Part shown: piece after piece, positions 1 to 4,994 of the stretch
Position numbering within the stretch: position 1 is the first letter of the stretch
How the letters are laid out: every line of letters starts with the position of its first letter
DNA from: Balneolales bacterium
GTDB taxonomy: Bacteria; Bacteroidota; Rhodothermia; Balneolales; Natronogracilivirgulaceae
Direction: 5' to 3'
Length of the DNA stretch: 9,279 nt
Assembly (NCBI GenBank): GCA_007116685.1
Contig: SKIC01000146.1
Span: 1-9,279 of the forward strand
Program-made: the position numbers and the translations under genes
Notes under the pieces: generated by a model
The model's database searches: none
The model's input: the letters and a program-made list of their open reading frames with translations, nothing else
What the model was told of the DNA's origin: nothing

Positions 1-1356
1 AAAAATGAATTCAGAGTACAAAAAGGCGATAGGGTTGCAGTATTGAGTATCAATCGCATTGAGTATGTGATTACATTTTTTGCCGTACAGAAATTAGGCG
101 CCATTTTATTACCACTGAATTTCAGATTGGCTGCACCCGAATTATCCTATCAATTAGAAGATGCCACTCCCAAAGTTCTGATTTATGAGGATGCTTTTTC
201 TGAGACCATCGTAAAAATGGATTTCAAGCCGGAAATGCTAAGTTCTTTTGATGGCGATACCGGTTTTCTACAACTGGTAAGTGGAGCCGAGTCAGAAAAA
301 GAAATCGTTCACGAAAGCGAATTCGAAGATGCCTGCATGATTTTGTACACTTCCGGAACTACCGGAAGGCCAAAGGGCGCCATCATCACAAACAAAATGC
401 TCTTTTGGAATTCCGTGAATACCGGACTCCGGCTCAATCTCACTCAGCAAGATGTAACCATCACATTTGCGCCGTTTTTTCATACCGGAGGTTGGAATGT
501 CTTAACAACCCCGATGCTACACCGGGGTGCACGCTTATTGCTGATGAAGAAATTCGATACGGACACCATTTTGCGTCTTTGTGATCAGGAAAACGTCAGT
601 ATTCTTTTCGGCGTGCCTACTATGATGGACATGATGTATCGTAGTCCGGAGTTTGAAAACGTGAGTTTAGAGTCCGTTCGATATGCGATAGTAGGTGGCG
701 AACCCATGCCTTTGAATTTGATTGAAATTTGGCAAAACAAAGGCGTTCCGATTCGTCAGGGATACGGGCTTACGGAATTTGGCCCCAACGTTTTTTCCTT
801 AAATCAGGAAGATTCCAAGCGAAAAATTGGTTCTATCGGCTTTCCTAACTTCTACATCGATACAAAAATAATTGATGATGAAGGCAAGGAAGTTTCAACC
901 GGGGAAGCAGGCGAGTTATTATTACGCGGACCTGTATGCATGGACGGTTACTGGAATAATCCGGAAGCCACAGCCAAAACGATACGAGATGGCTGGCTCT
1001 ACACGGGCGATATTGTACGCTGCGACGATGAAGGATTTTTCTACGTCGTTGATCGCAAGAAAGACATGTATATCAGCGGAGCAGAAAACGTCTATCCCGC
1101 AGAAGTGGAGCAGGTGATTCGCAAAATGGATGGCATTCGTGAAGCGGCAGTAATCGGCGTTCCCGATGAAAAGTGGGGGGAAGCCGGTAAAGCGTTTATT
1201 GTGCTGGAAGAGGGAGTATCCTTAACAAAAGACGAAGTGATGGATTACTGCCTTGCCAATCTTGCCAAATATAAAGTCCCCCGCGATTACGAGTTTTTGT
1301 CAGAATTACCCAAAAGTGATAGTGGGAAAATCCTGAAAAAAGCACTTAGAAATTGA
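1..1356 (+). CDS. AMP-forming acyl-CoA synthetase (long/medium-chain fatty-acid--CoA ligase family), 5'-truncated
   Basis: This enzyme activates a carboxylic acid with ATP to an acyl-adenylate and then a CoA thioester, in the cytoplasm. Frame 1 is open from base 1, and the residues before the TTG at 43 (KNEFRVQKGDRVAV) are typical ANL-family sequence, so that TTG is internal and the true start lies off the window. About 451 residues are present; family members usually have about 500-520, so roughly 50-60 are missing. Visible motifs are the P-loop YTSGTTGRPKG (346-378), the A5 motif YGLTE (763-777), the A7/A8 hinge region with DGWLYTGD and DRKKDMYISGAENVYPAEVE (about 988-1110), and the C-terminal catalytic lysine in SGKILKK (Lys codon 1327-1329). 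The neighbours are envelope genes, including a hydrolase lipoprotein, which fits activation of an imported acid. Chain-length or aryl specificity cannot be read. The family is certain; the substrate is unknown. Confidence 0.93.
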   Translation, partial: KNEFRVQKGDRVAVLSINRIEYVITFFAVQKLGAILLPLNFRLAAPELSYQLEDATPKVLIYEDAFSETIVKMDFKPEMLSSFDGDTGFLQLVSGAESEKEIVHESEFEDACMILYTSGTTGRPKGAIITNKMLFWNSVNTGLRLNLTQQDVTITFAPFFHTGGWNVLTTPMLHRGARLLLMKKFDTDTILRLCDQENVSILFGVPTMMDMMYRSPEFENVSLESVRYAIVGGEPMPLNLIEIWQNKGVPIRQGYGLTEFGPNVFSLNQEDSKRKIGSIGFPNFYIDTKIIDDEGKEVSTGEAGELLLRGPVCMDGYWNNPEATAKTIRDGWLYTGDIVRCDDEGFFYVVDRKKDMYISGAENVYPAEVEQVIRKMDGIREAAVIGVPDEKWGEAGKAFIVLEEGVSLTKDEVMDYCLANLAKYKVPRDYEFLSELPKSDSGKILKKALRN

Positions 1357-1402
1357 ATTTATTTATTTACCACACACAACCAACAACAAATCGAGGATTG
1401 AT

Positions 1403-1903
1403 ATGAAAACTAAAATACTTACTGTAATAATAGCACTGGCATTTGCCGGTTTCGCATGTGATTCCACATCATCAAACGACGAAGATGATTTGGTGGATGA
1501 ATTAGTAGGAACATGGGTGTCTGAAGGCGCCGGAAATGTTGCAATTGGTTTGGCTGCTTTCTTCCAAACAGCAAAAATTGATGCTGTTTTCGAAGAAAAT
1601 GGAAGCTATAACGTAGTTTCTATTGACAGTAGTGGCGCAGCTGTTACTTTCACTGGAACATTCCAGACAGGTGATGAAACACCAAGCGGCATCAGAACGA
1701 TTCGCTTACAGCAAAATGAGCCTGTTTCTGTAGTTTCTGAAGGTATCTTCCAAATTGATGGAAATGACATGACCTATGAAGTTATCCAAACTGAGCCTAA
1801 CATTGGTGCTGAAGCGCCCACTGTTGAAGGTGGCTTTGGCAGCACTATTGTAAACGGAGAAGCAACTGGTATTCTCTGGATTCAGCGCTTTGAAAGAAAC
1901 TAA
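1403..1903 (+). CDS. Small lipocalin-like lipoprotein (hypothetical)
   Basis: This encodes a 166-residue secreted lipoprotein. A short charged N-terminus (MKTK) and hydrophobic core run to a relaxed lipobox, AGFA before Cys19, which would be lipidated after signal peptidase II cleavage. The tail after the Cys is an acidic linker (NDEDD at residues 25-29), which may act as a Bacteroidota lipoprotein export signal to the cell surface; that is inference. The mature domain begins with LVGTW, like the opening strand of lipocalin-like domains, and continues as alternating beta-type sequence (SYNVVSID, AVTFTGTF, TGILWIQRF), so a small beta-barrel is likely. A gag-gatt stretch sits 5-10 bases before the ATG. 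It lies 46 bases after the acyl-CoA ligase and may share its transcript. No precise family or ligand is recognised; a hydrophobic ligand would suit the neighbours but is speculation. Confidence 0.8.
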   Translation: MKTKILTVIIALAFAGFACDSTSSNDEDDLVDELVGTWVSEGAGNVAIGLAAFFQTAKIDAVFEENGSYNVVSIDSSGAAVTFTGTFQTGDETPSGIRTIRLQQNEPVSVVSEGIFQIDGNDMTYEVIQTEPNIGAEAPTVEGGFGSTIVNGEATGILWIQRFERN

Positions 1904-1917
1904 GTAATCTATTATTG
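1889..1917 (+). promoter_or_regulatory. Possible Bacteroidota-type promoter for the outer-membrane protein gene
   Basis: TTTG at 1889-1892 is followed after 17 bases by TATTATTG at 1910-1917, close to the Bacteroidota -33 TTTG / -7 TAnnTTTG pattern (one mismatch in the -7 box). Transcription would start near 1922 and give a leader of about 100 bases before the start codon at 2022. The match is short and overlaps the end of the lipoprotein gene, so chance is quite possible. Confidence 0.25.
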
Positions 1918-2021
1918 AGCATCTGTATTCGCTCCGGATTCCAACGGAATTCTTAATCATGGTTTTGTTAGAAAACTATTCCGGTGCATACAGGTGCTCA
2001 TCTTTACACAGTTGAGGTGTT

Positions 2022-3590
2022 ATGCGATTTTTTTATCTCTTCCTTTTATTTGTGATTGGTGCTGTACCTCTTTTTGCTGAGGATACAGAGGAAACGGAAC
2101 GCGAGCGTCAATTGCGATTGAGCGATCCCATTCCCGGTGAATTTCAATTTATTGGGTACTCATTTACCCGAACAACAATGACCAATGTCACACCTCAGAA
2201 TGACATTTTGCAAGGGCAGGTTATTGGTCGACTTTTTGGAACAAATTCTACATCTACTGTTCCCAGAACGGCAGTTTACACTGAACAGCGATTTGTTCCT
2301 CTCATGGTGTACACACCTTCCATTTTGGATGGTTATGCCACTTTCCGCACTCTTTTTAAAATAGATTACACCTGGGGCGACCAATCTTACGGTGTAGGAA
2401 ATAACCGTGGTGGCGGTTTGAGTGGAGGCCAGGTAAATCTCCAAACCTTGATGGCCAATGTGGATTTACGACCGCCAGGCAGAAACTGGAATTTAGTTAT
2501 TGGTTTACAAAGACTTTTCGACAGCGCTTATGATCCAAATGTGAATACTTTGGATTTATTCCAGCGTAGCGGATACAAACTTTCTTTCTGGGGAACTCAG
2601 GCTGTGGGTGTAAGTTGGTTCGCACGTCCGCATCCAACCATGAATACAAGACTGGGTTTTTTCCAATTGTGGGAGAATCAAATCTCCAGAGACGACGATG
2701 TTTTTCTATTAATGGGTGACGCCATTTTTCGTCCCGCACCGGGATGGGAATGGGGTTTCAACCAATGGTATTTGAGAGATACGGCCAGAGGAGCCGGAGG
2801 AATTTCCATTCTTGGCCAAGGTTTAACGAGTGCATTATCTCAGTACAATGGCGCAGTTCGAGTTCGCTTTCCCGGAGGAAATCAACGCTATGAAGCAAAC
2901 CTGTTTTGGACGGGAACCAATATTTCATGGAACAGAAATTTCATTTTGAGTCCGTTTTCGTTTGATGCCTATGTGATCGGTAATTATGGAAATATTTCGC
3001 CTGATAATCAGGCAGAAGCAAGTGATGTTTCGGTTCTTGGAGCAGCATTTAACGCATCCTTAGCATGGAAATACGGAATGACCAACAATGATAAGGTTTG
3101 GCTGGAATTCCAATTTTCTACCGGCGATGAAGATGGCGTGGATGATGGCACAATAAACAGCGTTTTAACAGGAAATGTATGGGGTTCACCCGTTGGTATT
3201 TACAGCGCGCACAGAGCTTTCTTACTATTTCCCGATCCCCAGGTTGTTAGCCGTTACTACTCTATGGTACACGATATTTCGAATATGGGATTAGGCGTCA
3301 CGGCTGTGGCTGTAAATGGAATGCGTGATATTGTGCCAAATCTGTTTTCTGCAAAAATTGGCGGTGCGGCAGCAATGAGTAATTACGCTTTGCCGGATGG
3401 CGGTAATTTTATTGGTGCCGAAATCAATACAGAACTCAGATACAATCTAAAAGTCTTTTTAAGTGTCAGTTTGAGTGCGGCCTATGCTATCACCGGTGAT
3501 TTTTATGATTCGCCAAGAGCAACCGTGGACGGACAAAACCCGAGAGACCCGTGGACGGCATTTGTAACCCTGAATTGGCTGATGTTTTAA
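2022..3590 (+). CDS. Outer-membrane beta-barrel protein (porin/alginate-export-like, substrate unknown)
   Basis: This is a 522-residue outer-membrane protein. It has a Sec signal peptide with a hydrophobic core at residues 3-18 and probable cleavage at LFA-ED after Ala19. The mature chain is rich in aromatic and glycine residues with many alternating amphipathic segments. It ends in WTAFVTLNWLMF, a classic beta-signal with terminal Phe that directs insertion by the BAM machinery. There is no TonB box, plug or carboxypeptidase-like domain, so it is not a SusC/TonB receptor. Segments such as NVDLRPPGRNWNLVIGLQRL and the size resemble alginate-export or channel-type porins, but I cannot confirm that family. 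GAGGTG lies just before the ATG with only 2 bases of spacing; the start is fixed mainly by the signal peptide. The hydrolase gene follows after 9 bases, so the pair probably acts on the same compound, with the barrel as its route in or out. Confidence 0.85.
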   Translation: MRFFYLFLLFVIGAVPLFAEDTEETERERQLRLSDPIPGEFQFIGYSFTRTTMTNVTPQNDILQGQVIGRLFGTNSTSTVPRTAVYTEQRFVPLMVYTPSILDGYATFRTLFKIDYTWGDQSYGVGNNRGGGLSGGQVNLQTLMANVDLRPPGRNWNLVIGLQRLFDSAYDPNVNTLDLFQRSGYKLSFWGTQAVGVSWFARPHPTMNTRLGFFQLWENQISRDDDVFLLMGDAIFRPAPGWEWGFNQWYLRDTARGAGGISILGQGLTSALSQYNGAVRVRFPGGNQRYEANLFWTGTNISWNRNFILSPFSFDAYVIGNYGNISPDNQAEASDVSVLGAAFNASLAWKYGMTNNDKVWLEFQFSTGDEDGVDDGTINSVLTGNVWGSPVGIYSAHRAFLLFPDPQVVSRYYSMVHDISNMGLGVTAVAVNGMRDIVPNLFSAKIGGAAAMSNYALPDGGNFIGAEINTELRYNLKVFLSVSLSAAYAITGDFYDSPRATVDGQNPRDPWTAFVTLNWLMF

Positions 3591-3599
3591 GGAGTAACC

Positions 3600-4547
3600 A
3601 TGAGAAACTATATTTTAACAGCGACTTTGTTTTTTGTACTCCTGATAGCTTCGGCTTGTGGTGGGTTCCGTTATTTGGATGCTCCGCCTTTGGAATTTCA
3701 GGACATTGATTACGGATTTGAAACGCACTTTTTCGAAGGTGATCTGAGGATTGCTTATGTAGATGAAGGGCACGGCGAGCATACCATTTTATTGGTTCAC
3801 GGTTTGGCATCCAATGCCGGTTTTTGGCGATATGCAATTGCTGAACTCCAATCCGATGCGCGCGTAATCGCCATTGATCTTCCTGGTTTCGGGAAGTCAT
3901 CCAAAGGAAATTACCCTTATGGAATGACATGGTATGCTGATCAGATTGCCAAATTTATCGAAGGCATGGAGCTTGAAAATGTGATTTATGCCGGGCATTC
4001 TATGGGTGGCCAAATTGGTTCTAACTTGGCGATGAATCATCCCGATGCCATAGATAAACTGGTGCTCGTTGCACCTGCAGGTTTTGAGGGATTTGCACGA
4101 GGTGCTGGAGATTGGCTCCGCAATGCCTTTACTATGCAAGGAATCATAAATAACACAGAGCAACAAGTCCGCGAAAATCTGGCTTTGAATTTTCATCGCT
4201 GGTCGAGCGAGTGGGAGTGGATGGTAGAAGAACGTGTACGCATGGCAAAGGCCGAAGAAATGCCTGAATTTGCTTACACCGTTGTGCAGTGCGTGGGAGC
4301 CATGTTAGATGAACCTACCACAGATTTACTACACAAAATCCCGCACGAAACGCTCATTGTTTACGGCAAATACGACAGACTAATACCAAATATGTTCCTA
4401 AATCCGGGCCGGCCTTCGGATGTGTTTAAATACGGGCATTCTCAAATCCCAAACAGCACCTTGGTTGAAATTGACAATGCCGGACACATGTTGCAAATCG
4501 AAAAGCCCGTTGAACTTACAGGAGCAATAAGGGAGTTTTTGAAGTAG
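3600..4547 (+). CDS. Alpha/beta-hydrolase lipoprotein
   Basis: This 315-residue protein is an alpha/beta-fold serine hydrolase (esterase, lipase or C-C hydrolase type) anchored in the envelope. The signal peptide ends in the lipobox ASA-Cys20. The fold begins with ILLVHGLASNAGFW (oxyanion-hole HG at 67-68). The nucleophile elbow is GHSMGG with Ser134, the acid is probably Asp259 in YGKYDRLIP, and the base is His296 in DNAGHMLQIEKP. All three catalytic residues are intact, so it should be active. A lid-like insertion rich in Trp and charged residues lies at about 165-235. GGAG at 3591-3594 sits 5 bases before the ATG, the best Shine-Dalgarno in the window. Being a lipoprotein is less common for this family and places hydrolysis outside the cytoplasm, next to the barrel encoded just upstream. 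Likely products are acids that the ligase at 1-1356 could activate; the substrate is not known. Confidence 0.92.
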   Translation: MRNYILTATLFFVLLIASACGGFRYLDAPPLEFQDIDYGFETHFFEGDLRIAYVDEGHGEHTILLVHGLASNAGFWRYAIAELQSDARVIAIDLPGFGKSSKGNYPYGMTWYADQIAKFIEGMELENVIYAGHSMGGQIGSNLAMNHPDAIDKLVLVAPAGFEGFARGAGDWLRNAFTMQGIINNTEQQVRENLALNFHRWSSEWEWMVEERVRMAKAEEMPEFAYTVVQCVGAMLDEPTTDLLHKIPHETLIVYGKYDRLIPNMFLNPGRPSDVFKYGHSQIPNSTLVEIDNAGHMLQIEKPVELTGAIREFLK

Positions 4548-4548
4548 T

Positions 4549-4564
4549 ACGTCGTCGCCGAAGT
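4549..4564. repeat. Degenerate hairpin with shared tip motif (copy A)
   Basis: TCGTCGCCGA at 4552-4561 matches the tip motif TCGTCCTCGA seen in the better hairpins to the right at 8 of 10 bases. The flanks ACG and AGT pair at two of three positions, giving a short stem with one G-A mismatch. It starts 2 bases after the hydrolase stop codon. Read as a worn member of the same hairpin set; it could be chance. Confidence 0.35.
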
Positions 4565-4620
4565 CTGTAACGATAACCTTCCCTCCATGGGGGATTTTAC
4601 TTCCGTTTGAGAATTAGTCA

Positions 4621-4640
4621 TCGGGCTGTCGCAATGATTG
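4621..4640. repeat. 15-base direct repeat, left copy, with collapsed hairpin
   Basis: Bases 4621-4635 (TCGGGCTGTCGCAAT) are identical to 4843-4857. After the repeat this copy goes straight on to GATTG, whereas the right copy has CGTGGAC before GATTG. The left copy therefore looks like the right one with the 7-base tip of its hairpin removed. Confidence 0.7.
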
Positions 4641-4702
4641 AAGAAGCAGGGTAGATGTGAGAATCAATAAATCTGTGCGAGCGAAATGTGGGGAATAAGA
4701 GT

Positions 4703-4752
4703 GCGGCTGTCCGAAAGTAAATGTGGCTATGGAAATCGAATCGGACAGCCGC
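4703..4752. repeat. Perfect 12-base inverted repeat with 26-base spacer
   Basis: GCGGCTGTCCGA at 4703-4714 is the exact reverse complement of TCGGACAGCCGC at 4741-4752, and one G-T plus one G-C pair extend it outward to 4701-4754. No T-tract follows on either strand, so it is not an obvious intrinsic terminator. The arms share the word GGCTGTC with the direct repeat at 4621 and 4843, linking it to the same repeat set. Confidence 0.75.
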
Positions 4753-4822
4753 GCTAGGGAATGCTATCGAGGTTTTAACCAGAAGTGGTGAGTTGGTACA
4801 CGGTGTTGCTATTAAAGTAATC

Positions 4823-4854
4823 GCGGCAGCCCGTTGTTGTCTTCGGGCTGTCGC
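4823..4854. repeat. Hairpin, 11-base-pair stem (copy B)
   Basis: GCGGCAGCCCG (4823-4833) pairs with CGGGCTGTCGC (4844-4854) through ten Watson-Crick pairs and one G-T. The loop is TTGTTGTCTT; its right part with the stem reads TTGTCTTCGG, a 7 of 10 match to the shared tip motif, and the loop may contain a duplicated TTG. Its last three bases (4852-4854) are also the first three of the next hairpin. Confidence 0.7.
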
Positions 4855-4857
4855 AAT
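4843..4857. repeat. 15-base direct repeat, right copy
   Basis: Identical to 4621-4635, 222 bases to the left. It spans the 3' arm of the hairpin at 4823-4854 and the first bases of the hairpin at 4852-4871, so the repeated unit carries hairpin parts. Confidence 0.7.
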
Positions 4858-4880
4858 CGTGGACGATTGCGTATTTGTTT
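4852..4880 (+). terminator. Hairpin with T-rich tail (copy C), possible terminator for the + strand operon
   Basis: CGCAATCGT (4852-4860) and ACGATTGCG (4863-4871) are perfect inverted arms; as RNA this is an 8-pair stem with a TGGA tetraloop. TATTTGTTT follows at 4872-4880, so on the + strand it has the form of an intrinsic terminator, though the T-tract is interrupted. It lies about 305 bases after the hydrolase stop. On the minus strand the tip reads TCGTCCACGA, 9 of 10 to the shared motif. Confidence 0.45.
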
Positions 4881-4881
4881 C

Positions 4882-4901
4882 GGGCATCGGGGACAATGCC
4901 C
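4882..4901. repeat. Hairpin, 6-base-pair stem (copy D)
   Basis: GGGCAT (4882-4887) pairs with ATGCCC (4896-4901) around CGGGGACA. On the minus strand the tip reads TTGTCCCCGA, 8 of 10 to the shared motif. Its last base is the first base of a small CTACT/AGTAG hairpin at 4901-4915, whose last base in turn begins the next hairpin. Confidence 0.65.
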
Positions 4902-4914
4902 TACTCCAGAAGTA

Positions 4915-4933
4915 GGTCGTCGTCTCGACGACC
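4915..4933. repeat. Hairpin, 8-base-pair perfect stem (copy E)
   Basis: GGTCGTCG (4915-4922) and CGACGACC (4926-4933) form a perfect GC-rich stem with a three-base TCT loop. The tip TCGTCTCGA (4920-4928) equals the shared motif with one base deleted. No T-tract follows on either strand, so it is not a standard terminator. Confidence 0.7.
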
Positions 4934-4964
4934 GGAAAGAAAAAACAAATCGTCCTCGATTTGT
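4934..4964 (-). terminator. Intrinsic terminator of tex (copy F of the hairpin set)
   Basis: ACAAATCG (4945-4952) and CGATTTGT (4957-4964) form a perfect 8-pair stem with a four-base loop. Read on the minus strand it is followed by TTTTTTCTTTCC (bases 4945 down to 4934), and it begins 30 bases beyond the tex stop codon, so it fits a rho-independent terminator for tex. The + strand tip TCGTCCTCGA is the cleanest form of the motif shared by the neighbouring hairpins. Confidence 0.75.
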
Positions 4965-4994
4965 ACGTTTAACGTAATAAACGCAGAGAGCTTT

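Larger units (their letters stand above)
4548..4994. other. Convergent intergenic region packed with hairpins; no credible gene
   Basis: These 447 bases separate the hydrolase (+) from tex (-). Short open frames exist on both strands (4618-4896 minus and 4721-4915 plus) but have no recognisable domain, low-complexity composition and run through the inverted repeats, so I do not call them. From 4823 to 4964 almost every base lies in a chain of hairpins: 4823-4854, 4852-4871, 4882-4901, 4901-4915, 4915-4933 and 4945-4964. Further left are a widely spaced inverted repeat (4703-4752), one copy of a 15-base direct repeat (4621-4635) and a degenerate hairpin (4549-4564). Two of the hairpins look like terminators. 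Confidence 0.85.

Noticed and set aside
1936..1952. Seven-pair stem-loop (GGATTCC, loop AAC, GGAATTC) after the lipoprotein gene as a terminator
   Set aside because: One pair is G-T, the stem is short and the following bases (TTAATCATGG) are not a proper T-tract, so it is too weak to call.
3490..3930. 146-codon minus-strand open frame
   Set aside because: It lies antisense to the end of the barrel gene and the start of the hydrolase, both well supported by signal peptides and motifs, and shows no protein family features.
4618..4915. Small open frames on both strands of the convergent gap (about 92 and 64 codons)
   Set aside because: They run through inverted repeats, have no recognisable domain, no ribosome binding site and biased low-complexity composition; they are best explained by the repeats.
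4823..4964. CRISPR array or integron attC cluster
   Set aside because: The hairpins have different stems, irregular sizes and no constant spacing or unique spacers; no cas or integrase gene is present and the attC core sites are not seen.
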